A stretch of DNA of 18,503 bases from Candidatus Shapirobacteria bacterium CG06_land_8_20_14_3_00_40_12 (lineage in GTDB: Bacteria; Patescibacteriota; Microgenomatia; UBA12405), in assembly GCA_002780135.1 (NCBI GenBank), contig PEWA01000044.1:1-18503 (forward strand). The letters run 5' to 3'. Both the position numbers and the translations under genes were made by a program. Within the stretch, counting starts at the first letter, position 1. Each line of letters starts with the position of its first letter. Below, one piece after another: positions 1-7,939 of this stretch. The notes beneath the pieces were generated by a model. The model did no database searches. It saw only the letters and a program-made list of their open reading frames with translations, and was not told where the DNA came from.

Positions 1-1757
1 TCCCCCACTGCTTCAACCAGATGGGGTTGACCGGTGATATTGGTGTTGATCCAATTGATAACTGCCAAATTGTCGGGAAATTGCTCCTGCAAATAATCAG
101 TGCCGCGTAACCCCCAATATTTAAATTCGGAGTGAGAATCACGGTAAGACTTGATGGCAAAATAAGGATAAATCAGGTGGGCTATCAAAACCAACAAAAA
201 GAGCAGGCGATAAACAAAAATTTTTCGGAGCCGGATTAAAATATAACCGCCCGACAGGGAATACATAATAAAGGCCTGGTAAACCAACTTAAACATAGTA
301 TTGGCCCGGCGGTGTTCGTTGATGTAAATATCTTTGACGTAAATTAATTCGGGAATAATGATCAGGATAGTGGCGGTAATTAGCAAAGTGAGAACAAAGA
401 TGTCGGAATTTCTAATGTCTAATTTCAAATGTCTAATGAAAAAAAATACGAAAGGGATACTTATCAGCCAGAAGCCGCCATAAAGAACACAGAGCTGATA
501 AAAAGCAGAACGGGCGTCGACGAGCTTTAGACCTTCGGCCATGGGAATAAAATTAAGAGAATAAGGCAGGGTAAAAAGATACCAAAAAAGAATGGTTAAA
601 AGACCACTGCTGATGGTTAGCCAGAAGTTTTTTTGAATTAACAAAAGAAATAATCCAAAAAAGAGACCATAAACCGCTAAATCCCAGGCATTGGTCATGT
701 AGGCTATAGACAGAAATAGACCGGCGGACAGAAAAAGTTTTGGGTCAAGATGAGATTTTTTAATCGATAAAGAATAGGAAAAAAGAAAAGCTAAAAAACA
801 CAAAATCAGAGGAATGTCATTCATGTGACCATGAAGATCGGAGACCACAAAAGAATAGAGAGGAAACTCATGAATTGTTTTGTTGTTAACATCAGGATCA
901 AAACCAATAAAGCGGGTAGCGTCGGGATACCAATAGGCGGAGACGGCTAGCTTAATCGCTTTGATACTCAGATTTAAATGGCCGTTATTATTTTGAATGT
1001 CGGTTTTAATAATTTTATAGAGGGGATGAAGATTGCCGCCAAAGGTTAAAAGAAGGGCAGAGATTAGACCAGCCAAGAAAACAAATTGTAGACGGTAGAT
1101 TTTAGATCTTAGATGATGGAAAACCAGATTGACGGAGAGGGAAAAAGTAGAAACAAAGGTTAGGGCGCAAACAGTGGCAATGGAGAGGTTGTAGGTAATG
1201 GCGGAAGAAAGACCGGAGATTTTGGTCAGCAGAGCAAAAACAAGGTGGCCAAAATAGTAGTAGTTTATGGGAGATCCGGCATACCACATGTCAGCAGGCG
1301 GTAAAAAACGGGTACGAAGGGCGGAGTTGACGAAACCCCAATCCATATACTTTTCCAAACCGTCAATGTCGGGGGTATGACCCCGGATATAGGACCAGAG
1401 GGTGAGAATGGACAGAAAGAGGATTTCCTCAAAGAGGATGATTTTAAAAGATGCGAGAAAGTCTTCTTTGAAGGAAGACCAATTTTTTAATTTAAAAAAA
1501 TAAAATAGATCGGCAAAAAAAATAAGTAATAAAATAATTAATATTGAAAATTGAGTGAAAGGCAAAAGATGAATGACACTAAGGCAAAAAATAGAATAGG
1601 TAACCAGAGTTAGGGATAAAATTTTGGTAAAAATGTAACCACGGTCGAAAAATTTATGGAAAAGAGCAAAGGTCAGTGGCAAAAAAAGAAGGGAAAAACC
1701 TAAAATAAAGAGCCACCAAAAGACGATGAATTTAAAGTCGGCCAAAAACAAAGTCAT
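1..1757 (-). CDS. DUF2298 (YYY-type) polytopic membrane protein, partial (3' end beyond window)
   Basis: An open frame runs from an ATG at 1757-1755 to the left edge without a stop, giving about 585 residues. I translated it by hand. Residues 136-171 carry the DUF2298 signature: EKYMDWGFVNS, a conserved Arg, PPADMWYAGSPIN and then YYYFGH. Further on are SDLHGHMNDIP (about 303-313), a run resembling the family's NT-FK block (RANTMFKLVYQ), and TDYLQ near the missing end, where VINWIN and HLVEAVG are also typical of the family. Many hydrophobic segments indicate a multi-pass inner-membrane protein. The family is uncharacterised but GT-C-like and is common in Chloroflexi, archaea and CPR. It overlaps the upstream PAP2 gene by 26 bases, so the two are probably co-transcribed. 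Residues 440-450 come from a dispersed repeat (407-438). The start is the first ATG of the frame, and a later start is possible. Confidence 0.88.
   Translation of the reverse strand, partial: MTLFLADFKFIVFWWLFILGFSLLFLPLTFALFHKFFDRGYIFTKILSLTLVTYSIFCLSVIHLLPFTQFSILIILLLIFFADLFYFFKLKNWSSFKEDFLASFKIILFEEILFLSILTLWSYIRGHTPDIDGLEKYMDWGFVNSALRTRFLPPADMWYAGSPINYYYFGHLVFALLTKISGLSSAITYNLSIATVCALTFVSTFSLSVNLVFHHLRSKIYRLQFVFLAGLISALLLTFGGNLHPLYKIIKTDIQNNNGHLNLSIKAIKLAVSAYWYPDATRFIGFDPDVNNKTIHEFPLYSFVVSDLHGHMNDIPLILCFLAFLFSYSLSIKKSHLDPKLFLSAGLFLSIAYMTNAWDLAVYGLFFGLFLLLIQKNFWLTISSGLLTILFWYLFTLPYSLNFIPMAEGLKLVDARSAFYQLCVLYGGFWLISIPFVFFFIRHLKLDIRNSDIFVLTLLITATILIIIPELIYVKDIYINEHRRANTMFKLVYQAFIMYSLSGGYILIRLRKIFVYRLLFLLVLIAHLIYPYFAIKSYRDSHSEFKYWGLRGTDYLQEQFPDNLAVINWINTNITGQPHLVEAVG
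407..438 (-). repeat. AT-rich quasi-tandem repeat inside the DUF2298 gene
   Basis: On the coding strand the stretch reads ATTAGACATTTGAA followed at once by ATTAGACATTAGAAATT, two near copies of one unit. It encodes the in-frame peptide IRHLKLDIRNS in a loop of the membrane protein. I recall similar ATTAGACATT-type elements scattered in other bacterial genomes, but I cannot confirm that here. It may belong to the same phenomenon as the AATTACGAATT elements in metG and tatD. Confidence 0.5.
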
Positions 1758-2301
1758 AGATTATTTTAATTAAATTTACGGCAAAGGTCGGAACCATGAT
1801 TTTGAAAGAGGACAGCCACATCAAAATACCGATTGCGACTCCCCCAAAAATATCGACAGGATAATGAAAACCAACCAGGACCCGAAAAAATAGTAGGGGA
1901 AAAACAACCAGAAGATAGTGGTAGTGATTAAAAACCGGGTATTGAAAAAGAAAAAGAAAAAAGAAAGTGGCTTTAATAGTGTGGCCAGAGGGGAAAGCGC
2001 CGCTTTGGTACCAACGATCAACCAGGCCAACAGGGGTAACATCGTGACGGACAAACATGGGCCGGCGCCAATAGACTTTTTTCTTAATTAATCTTTCAAC
2101 AACTTCGGCGATGAGGGTGGCCACCAGTAATTGCCAAAATATATTGGGATTATGACCAACCAATAACACAAAAAGGTAGAGAAAAAAGATCCAGATGGCG
2201 TAGTTAAAAATAATCAGAATTATTTTTCCGCATGGAGACGATTCAAGAAGCTTGAGAAAATCGAGTTTGGGTTGCCAAAAAAGAATCGGATATTTTTTCA
2301 T
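1732..2301 (-). CDS. PAP2-family membrane lipid phosphatase
   Basis: This 189-residue polytopic membrane protein has the three PAP2 catalytic blocks: K73-x6-R80-P81, P104-S105-G106-H107, and R140-x5-H146-x3-D150. The usual Ser before Arg140 in block three is Phe. H107 and H146 are the expected nucleophile and proton relay on the outer face of the membrane. The family dephosphorylates polyprenyl pyrophosphates, phosphatidate or phosphorylated lipid-linked sugars. It leads a minus-strand pair with the DUF2298 gene (26-base overlap) and diverges from the GT4 gene across only 13 bases. With a UbiA phosphoribosyltransferase and GT-C enzymes nearby, it could act on a polyprenyl-phosphate sugar as proposed for Rv3807c, or on undecaprenyl pyrophosphate. 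The substrate cannot be read from sequence. Confidence 0.88.
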   Translation of the reverse strand: MKKYPILFWQPKLDFLKLLESSPCGKIILIIFNYAIWIFFLYLFVLLVGHNPNIFWQLLVATLIAEVVERLIKKKVYWRRPMFVRHDVTPVGLVDRWYQSGAFPSGHTIKATFFFLFLFQYPVFNHYHYLLVVFPLLFFRVLVGFHYPVDIFGGVAIGILMWLSSFKIMVPTFAVNLIKIIYDFVFGRL

Positions 2302-2302
2302 T

Positions 2303-2308
2303 TATAAT
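2303..2308 (+). promoter_or_regulatory. -10 hexamer for the GT4 gene, leaderless configuration
   Basis: TATAAT lies 6 nt before the GTG start at 2315, so transcription would begin at or next to the start codon. No Shine-Dalgarno sequence is visible and no convincing -35 lies 16-18 bases upstream. The same geometry recurs at 13401, 13455, 16692 and 16728. Confidence 0.5.
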
Positions 2309-2314
2309 CAGTAA

Positions 2315-3382
2315 GTGCCTAAAAATATATTAATTAACCTGACTTACTATTATCCCAATATTTCTGGGCTAAGTCAGTATGCAAAGATTTTAGCAGAAGA
2401 ATTGGTGAAAAGAGGCTATAGGATAACGGTTCTCTGCGGTAAGCACCAGCAAGATTTAGCCGAATTGGATAATGTAAACGGAGTTAAGATTGTCAGGTTG
2501 AGGGTGATTAGGACAGGGAAGGGATTGGTAGTACCGAGCATTATTTGGAAAAGTATGGCTCTGGTTAAAAAGGCTGGAGTAATAAATTGTCATTTTCCGT
2601 CAATTGAGGGGGTGTGGGTAGCAATATTGACGAAAATATTTAGAAAGAAACTAATTGTCACTTATCACTGCCACTACAATCGGGTAGCGGAATGGTGGCA
2701 ATATTTAGCGTATGTTTTGGCCGATAAAATTGTAGTAAATTCAATTGACTATATTGAAGGAAATAATTTATTAAAGAGTTTTTGGGAAAAAATAACAGAA
2801 ATTTACCCGCCGATTCAAATCCCTCTCTCCCTTCGGGGGCATCTCCCTTTGATGAAAGGGAGAAATACAAAAAGTAAAAAAATAATTGGTTTTCTGGGAA
2901 GAATTTCAAAAGAAAAAAATATTGAGGTATTGATTGAGGCGATGAAAAAACTGCCGGAAATGGAATTGTGGCTGGCCGGACCGGAAAAAATTATTGGTGA
3001 AGAAAAGTATCGAAGAAAAATCGAAGAAATGATTGGTAACAATAGAAAAATAAAAAGGTTGGGGGTGGTGAAAAATATCTCTGATTTTTATCGCCAAATA
3101 AGTTGCCTGGTACTCCCGAGTAATAATACCCTGGAGTCCTTTGGGATGGTGTCGGCGGAAGCAATTAATTGCCAAACCCCGGTAGTGGCCAGTAAGATAC
3201 CGGGGATCAGAGTACCGATAATGAAAAGTAGCGCGGGAGAATTGTTTGATCCAAATGATGTCGATGACCTGGTGAAGAAAATACAAATTGCTACCACAAA
3301 AAAGTACCCGAAATTACAAAATACGATGTTTAATTTTATGAAAACGGTTGATGGGTATGAGAAAATTTTTGGTGAAGAATAG
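2315..3382 (+). CDS. GT4-family glycosyltransferase
   Basis: This 355-residue GT-B fold enzyme starts at GTG. The N-terminal half has the usual NLTYYYPNISGLSQYAK opening, in which a Gly-rich loop precedes an acceptor helix. The C-terminal donor domain begins at FLGRISKEKNIE (193-204) and carries the retaining-GT4 E274-x7-E282 motif in ESFGMVSAE. No signal peptide is visible, so it should act on the cytoplasmic side, transferring a nucleotide-sugar residue to a lipid-linked or envelope acceptor. Residues 168-183, in the linker between the two domains, are encoded by a GC-rich palindromic repeat (2818-2863) that makes an insert absent from normal family members. The 3' end overlaps the convergent GT-C gene by 47 bases. 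Sugar and acceptor specificity are not determinable. Confidence 0.88.
   Translation: MPKNILINLTYYYPNISGLSQYAKILAEELVKRGYRITVLCGKHQQDLAELDNVNGVKIVRLRVIRTGKGLVVPSIIWKSMALVKKAGVINCHFPSIEGVWVAILTKIFRKKLIVTYHCHYNRVAEWWQYLAYVLADKIVVNSIDYIEGNNLLKSFWEKITEIYPPIQIPLSLRGHLPLMKGRNTKSKKIIGFLGRISKEKNIEVLIEAMKKLPEMELWLAGPEKIIGEEKYRRKIEEMIGNNRKIKRLGVVKNISDFYRQISCLVLPSNNTLESFGMVSAEAINCQTPVVASKIPGIRVPIMKSSAGELFDPNDVDDLVKKIQIATTKKYPKLQNTMFNFMKTVDGYEKIFGEE
2818..2863 (+). repeat. Palindromic repeat element (family A) inserted in frame in GT4
   Basis: A 9-bp perfect stem, TCTCCCTTT (2842-2850) against AAAGGGAGA (2855-2863), closes a 4-base loop. It is preceded by a CCCTC...CCC stretch and a TTCGGGGGC bit. It shares the CTCCCTTTGA core with the elements at 16752-16801 and 17009-17045. 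The translated product is the linker peptide IPLSLRGHLPLMKGR. Confidence 0.75.
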
Positions 3383-4865
3383 AAAATGTAATATAGGGGG
3401 TAATAAAAATTATTGAGTAGATACAGAATATTTTGTAATTGTAAATATTGGGGAAAGTTTCGGTAAAAATTTGAGTGATTTGGGGATGTAATAATAAATC
3501 TAATACCAACACCCGTTTTTCACCAGTGAGGTGGGGGGAAAAGTTTTCGGTGCTGGAAACCCATGATTGAAAAAATGAGATTAATAAAACGGGTACCACC
3601 AGGAGACAGAAAAGTGTTTTTAGAAAAATTGATTTTTTGAAAACGTAGATAAAAAACGGAGTTACCAAAACAGAGAGAATGGCGGTAATTGGAAGAAAAA
3701 AACGGGTATCATATGAATTAGGAGAATAAAACGCGAGATAAAGAAACTGCATAATACAAGAAACAACGGCTAAAAAAAACAAGATTATCCATGTTTTTTT
3801 CTTTTTCATCAGAAAAAAGGAAAGAAAGATAAGAAAAAGATAGGGAGATTGAAAAAATATACCTTTATACTGGTAAGTGCTGGCGTAATACAGGCCCTGC
3901 TCCTCAGCGACTTGAGGATTGGTTAAAAAATATGAGGAAAAAACCGATGGTTGTATCGGTTTGTTGGGAGAAAAAAGGTTGGTGAAAAAACTGGGAATAA
4001 AGGGTGTGCCAAAGGTGACTGATTTATCAGCTAGCCAGTTGTTTCTGGCTTGCTTTGACCAGGCGGAATTAAGGGCATTGTCGAAAATGGTTTGATTGTA
4101 AAAAAAGATTGGAATATTTATAAGAAAAGTTATTAGGCCAAAAATAAATAGATAATTAATTATTTTGAATAAATCAAATTGTTTAATTGATATTTTGATC
4201 AGGGCGAAAATTACACAAACTACGGAAAATAAAATTGAGGTAGGGTCGATAAACACAGAAAAGGCGAGACTAATACTAAGTAAAATGTAATTAAACATAT
4301 TATTTTTGTTTTGAAGTAGTTTAATAAGCAGGAAAATTGAAAGAAGAAGAAAAAAGACGTGGGGAGAATGTCGACAAAATGTGGATGAATATTTCCAATT
4401 AAGAGTTCCTAAACCGTAAAGAACGGCTGTCAAATATGACGGGTTGAAGTCTGAAAATAAAAGGAAAGAAATACCAAAAACCATGATTACCCCCAATGCA
4501 CCACAAAAAGAGTTGAACATAACTGTGGATGCTTCCAGGCTACTTTCGGCAATGATTCCTTCACGTTGACCGTTGTAAGGAAGAGACAAAAAGTGATATT
4601 TGTCAGCTATTTTCGAGACTAGATAAAAGGGAATAGCCAGAAATGATTCTCCGGGTGAGCGGCCGGAATAAACTTTATCATTTTGATAAACAATATCCGG
4701 CCAAATCAATTCGTCACTACTATCGATAGAATATGAGTGACGATTGACAATTGATTGGGTTAAGCGGTATTGGGGTGAATCACCGGAATTTTGAAGACCG
4801 ACTCCAGAGAAAAAATAAAGTCCTAAAAAGAATATAAATAAAATTGCTATTTTAATCTTTTTCAT
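3336..4865 (-). CDS. GT-C-like multi-pass membrane glycosyltransferase (GT39/PMT-like)
   Basis: This 509-residue protein has an N-terminal membrane segment, a first extracytoplasmic loop starting GDSPQY (D29 is the likely catalytic acid), then VYSGRSPGESFLAIPFYL and roughly ten further hydrophobic segments. The GDSP...SGRSPG...LPFY pattern is typical of bacterial PMT_2-like membrane glycosyltransferases that use polyprenyl-phosphate sugars. It is the last gene of the ten-gene minus cluster. Its start overlaps the preceding GT39 gene by 14 bases, and its 3' end overlaps the convergent GT4 gene by 47 bases. It is less similar to the two upstream paralogs, lacking HPDE and the C-terminal VYDHP motif. 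The donor and acceptor are unknown. Confidence 0.7.
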   Translation of the reverse strand: MKKIKIAILFIFFLGLYFFSGVGLQNSGDSPQYRLTQSIVNRHSYSIDSSDELIWPDIVYQNDKVYSGRSPGESFLAIPFYLVSKIADKYHFLSLPYNGQREGIIAESSLEASTVMFNSFCGALGVIMVFGISFLLFSDFNPSYLTAVLYGLGTLNWKYSSTFCRHSPHVFFLLLSIFLLIKLLQNKNNMFNYILLSISLAFSVFIDPTSILFSVVCVIFALIKISIKQFDLFKIINYLFIFGLITFLINIPIFFYNQTIFDNALNSAWSKQARNNWLADKSVTFGTPFIPSFFTNLFSPNKPIQPSVFSSYFLTNPQVAEEQGLYYASTYQYKGIFFQSPYLFLIFLSFFLMKKKKTWIILFFLAVVSCIMQFLYLAFYSPNSYDTRFFLPITAILSVLVTPFFIYVFKKSIFLKTLFCLLVVPVLLISFFQSWVSSTENFSPHLTGEKRVLVLDLLLHPQITQIFTETFPNIYNYKIFCIYSIIFITPYITFSILHQKFSHTHQPFS

Positions 4866-6438
4866 TTTTGAAAATTAACACCTTAGGATGGTCGTAGACA
4901 GTGAAAGCTTCTTCAGCAGTATCATCGCGAAGATAAATACCCGGGTAAAGACAGTTTGGGTCTTGAGCAAACCAACCTTTTTCTAACGGCTTATTGGTGG
5001 GGCCAAAATAGTAACAGGATCTCAAAAAAGGTAGAGAAAAACCGGGGTAAGAGTTAAATTCCTTTAGGGGTTTTTCTGAAAAAAGACCCTGATAAAAGGA
5101 AGAGGTTTCCGGAAACAGTTTGGAAACTTTAGTGATGGAAGCCCAAGCCCGATTGGAGGAAAGAATTAGATAGTCAATTTCCTTTAATTGGTCGTTTATT
5201 TTTTCCCACTTTTCGGGAGTATCGGGTGAGGCAATAGCCAGTGTTTGAATGTCAAAACGCTGATTATTATCAAGAGGAAGAATATCATCCCAATACTCGG
5301 TACTTAAAACTGAAGCAGCAGGTAAATTTTGATTGATCCAAGTAGACGCCTGAACCCGGGAATGAGGGTGGGAATAAATTCCCAGAAAAGTAAAACAAAA
5401 CAGAAAATGAAATACAATAAGAATTTTGGGCGGAGAAAATCGACTGAGAATAAGGATTAAAAAAGGATAAAGGGGGAGAAAATACCTCATGGTATAAACG
5501 GGTTGAGTACCTTGATAAAGCAACAAAAATATAATCCAAATTAGTGACAATATTTCAACATAAGATAATTTAAGTTTTTTTATTTTAAGGAAAAATGGAG
5601 AGAGAAATAACGGTATACCAACCCCCCAAAAGATAATGTTTTGGAGAGGAAAGATAACCTTGATTTTACTCATCCACTGAACTGACGGCGGAAAATAAAT
5701 CGAAGGAACAGTGAGATTTTTCAAATCCTCGAGGGATTTAATAAAAACCGGATTGGGGGTGAAAAGAGAGGTAAAAGCATAGGGCTGAAAGAGACGAAAA
5801 GTTATAAAAGAACAAAGTATAAAATACCAAGGACCGGGTAATTTTTTATGAAAAAGGAAAAACAAAAAAACAATTGGTAAAAAATAAAGAGCAGAGATTT
5901 TACAACTCATGGCCAGACCAAAAGTAAAACCGCCAAAAAGATACTTTTTTTGACTTAATAAATAAAAGGTTAAAAATATAAAGAAAGTTAGAAAGGTATC
6001 AACGGCGAAAAAATGGGAAAGTTGAAGAGGTAAGACGGTGGCGGTGTAAAGAAATGGGGCGAGGAATTTTTTGGTTAACAAATATAAAATAATAATGTTG
6101 CCGGTATCGAAAAGGGCTGATAAAATCCGACCGACTAAATGAAGGTGGGAATAGTCATTGAGTCCGAAAATAACAGCTAATAACTTAGTAAGAAATAAAG
6201 GGAAAGTACCGTAAACAAAAAACTGATATGGAGGATAATTGCCGGGGTTAAGAGGAGAGGTGGCGGTAGAAAAATATTGTGATATCGACGAGGGTAACTT
6301 GATGTCGGAAGCAACCATGGTTAGAAAACGCTCATCCGGATGCAAATGATTTCCCCCATCCCAATTGAGACCATAAATTCGGAGACTGAAAGCCAGTAAA
6401 ACAATTAAAAGTAAGATGATTTTGGTTTTAATTTTCAT
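4852..6438 (-). CDS. GT39-type phospholipid-carrier-dependent glycosyltransferase, copy 2
   Basis: This 528-residue polytopic protein has an N-terminal membrane helix, then the loop motif H33-P34-x-E-R in HLHPDERFLTMVASDI (D35/E36 probable catalytic acids), YFSTATSPLNP and FFVYGTFPLFL. These features are typical of CPR and Chloroflexi GT39/PMT_2 enzymes. Hydrophobic helices follow to about residue 350. The C-terminal soluble domain begins around WINQNLP and ends in TAEEAFTVYDHPKVLIFKN. Such enzymes transfer a sugar from a polyprenyl-phosphate carrier to an acceptor outside the cytoplasmic membrane. It overlaps its upstream neighbour by 11 and its downstream neighbour by 14 bases, so translational coupling is likely. 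It is a clear paralog of the preceding gene. Confidence 0.82.
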   Translation of the reverse strand: MKIKTKIILLLIVLLAFSLRIYGLNWDGGNHLHPDERFLTMVASDIKLPSSISQYFSTATSPLNPGNYPPYQFFVYGTFPLFLTKLLAVIFGLNDYSHLHLVGRILSALFDTGNIIILYLLTKKFLAPFLYTATVLPLQLSHFFAVDTFLTFFIFLTFYLLSQKKYLFGGFTFGLAMSCKISALYFLPIVFLFFLFHKKLPGPWYFILCSFITFRLFQPYAFTSLFTPNPVFIKSLEDLKNLTVPSIYFPPSVQWMSKIKVIFPLQNIIFWGVGIPLFLSPFFLKIKKLKLSYVEILSLIWIIFLLLYQGTQPVYTMRYFLPLYPFLILILSRFSPPKILIVFHFLFCFTFLGIYSHPHSRVQASTWINQNLPAASVLSTEYWDDILPLDNNQRFDIQTLAIASPDTPEKWEKINDQLKEIDYLILSSNRAWASITKVSKLFPETSSFYQGLFSEKPLKEFNSYPGFSLPFLRSCYYFGPTNKPLEKGWFAQDPNCLYPGIYLRDDTAEEAFTVYDHPKVLIFKNEKD

Positions 6439-7939
6439 GGGAAACTTTTTTAAATAGGCGGAGAGTGGGTTGGTCGAAAACCGAATAAGTTTCTTCGGCA
6501 GATTCGGGGTTTAAAAATAAACCAAGAGGCTGGTAAGTTTTAATTAGTTGAAAGCCCGAAGCACCGTTGAAAAGTTTTTGATAATAGCTGGCCGAGTCGG
6601 GAAAGAGGGGGGCAGTTTGGTTTTTGAACACCCGACGACTGGGAATCAAGATATAATCGGAGGCGGAGATCAAATAACTTAGGCGGGTTTGATTGGATTC
6701 ATTAAAATCAAGATCATAAAAATCAAAATCAGTAACTTTAACGTTGGTCGACAAGGGCAAGGGATAAACATTACCACTTTCGGATAATATTGCTGAACCC
6801 GGGGGAAGACGACGGTTGATATCGGCAGCGGCCAAAAGTCGGATATCGGGGCGAAGGTAATTTAACCAAAAGACAACACCCGGAAGACAACATAGAAAGA
6901 CCAGAAGATAGCAGATATCAGATCTCAGTTTTTTTAAGTAATGAAAAAAGTAAGTGGTAAAAAGGGGAAAGACAAAAAAGAGCGGGGCCATAAACCGGGT
7001 CCATTTGGTAAAAACTGCACCAAAATAGAGAAAATAAACAAGAGAAGAAAAAAGAATAATAAACCAAGCTTTAAAATTTTTGGGAATCTTTTTGATAAAA
7101 GAAAATAACCCTAGAAAAAAAAGAATAAAAACGAATAAACCGGAAGTGTAGGGAAAGATTTTTATAAACTGGAAAAGGTAGGGGGTAGTGCCTAGAAACT
7201 GGCGGGTGTAAAAAACCGAGGTAGCACCAGTAGCAATGGCGGTTTCATAACTTATAGTTGGGAAAAAGCTTCTAAAATCAATCCAATTGTAGGGGGAAAG
7301 GATTAAGATAAGTAGAAGAGTAGTAAATAGATAAGTAGTAAAGCTGAGAATTTTTTTGTTTAAAATAGAAGCGAGAAAGATGGGAATAATAAAAAAAACG
7401 GCGGTGATTTTGCTACTAAGGCCAATTCCGGTAAAAAGAGCGGCCAATAGAAAATCAGAAAGATGGGGGCGAGAAAGAACCCTGACTGAAAAATAAAGAT
7501 TGGCCGTGAAAACCAAACAAAGAATGCTTTCGGTGGTGCCAAAGTGCGCCAGTTGGATTAACCCCGGACTACAAATTAAGAGAATTAAAAAAATAAAAGA
7601 AGAAGAGTTTTTTTTGAAAAGGGTCTGACCGATTTTGAAAGCAAAAAATAAATAAATAAGTGAAAAAACAGCCGACCAGAAACGAAGCGCCAGAATAGAG
7701 GCAGAAAGCGAGGGGTAGTTGCCAGTAATTGGAAATAGGCTAAAAAAAGCCAGATACAAAGGAAATTGGCCATAGGCAAAAAAATGGGGATTTAAATTTG
7801 TCAGTGACAGGCCGGAAACAGCCGTAGCCATGTTGTTTTCATCGGGGTGAAAAAAATATCCCTGTCCCCAACCTAGTCCGACAAGACGGAAGATGAGAGC
7901 CAAAATTGTTAATACAATAAGGCACTTTTTAGATGACAT
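6428..7939 (-). CDS. GT39-type phospholipid-carrier-dependent glycosyltransferase, copy 1
   Basis: This 503-residue multi-pass membrane protein has an N-terminal helix, then GWGQGYFFHPDENN with H31-P32-D33-E34 as the GT-C loop motif, then FFAYGQFPLYL, parallel to FFVYGTFPLFL in the next gene. The C-terminal soluble part contains DINRRLPPGSAILSESG and ends SAEETYSVFDQPTLRLFKK, aligned with the same region of the neighbouring paralog. The pair therefore looks like a diverged tandem duplication. It overlaps the UbiA-family gene by 11 bases, which links a lipid-sugar donor enzyme directly to its possible users. The sugar transferred is unknown. Confidence 0.82.
   Translation of the reverse strand: MSSKKCLIVLTILALIFRLVGLGWGQGYFFHPDENNMATAVSGLSLTNLNPHFFAYGQFPLYLAFFSLFPITGNYPSLSASILALRFWSAVFSLIYLFFAFKIGQTLFKKNSSSFIFLILLICSPGLIQLAHFGTTESILCLVFTANLYFSVRVLSRPHLSDFLLAALFTGIGLSSKITAVFFIIPIFLASILNKKILSFTTYLFTTLLLILILSPYNWIDFRSFFPTISYETAIATGATSVFYTRQFLGTTPYLFQFIKIFPYTSGLFVFILFFLGLFSFIKKIPKNFKAWFIILFSSLVYFLYFGAVFTKWTRFMAPLFFVFPLFTTYFFHYLKKLRSDICYLLVFLCCLPGVVFWLNYLRPDIRLLAAADINRRLPPGSAILSESGNVYPLPLSTNVKVTDFDFYDLDFNESNQTRLSYLISASDYILIPSRRVFKNQTAPLFPDSASYYQKLFNGASGFQLIKTYQPLGLFLNPESAEETYSVFDQPTLRLFKKVSHEN

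Noticed and set aside
1092..1119. Possible ATCTAAGATCTAAAATCT repeat in the DUF2298 gene
   Set aside because: It looks like the other AT-rich elements but has no matching copy here, so I could not separate it from low-complexity coding sequence.
1102..1287. Minus-strand open frame of 61 residues
   Set aside because: It lies in another frame of the DUF2298 gene, whose frame carries the conserved YYYFGH block across the same bases.
6904..6926. Possible ATCTGATATCTG-type repeat in the first GT39 gene
   Set aside because: The stretch is short and could be chance in AT-rich sequence. No second copy is seen in the window.
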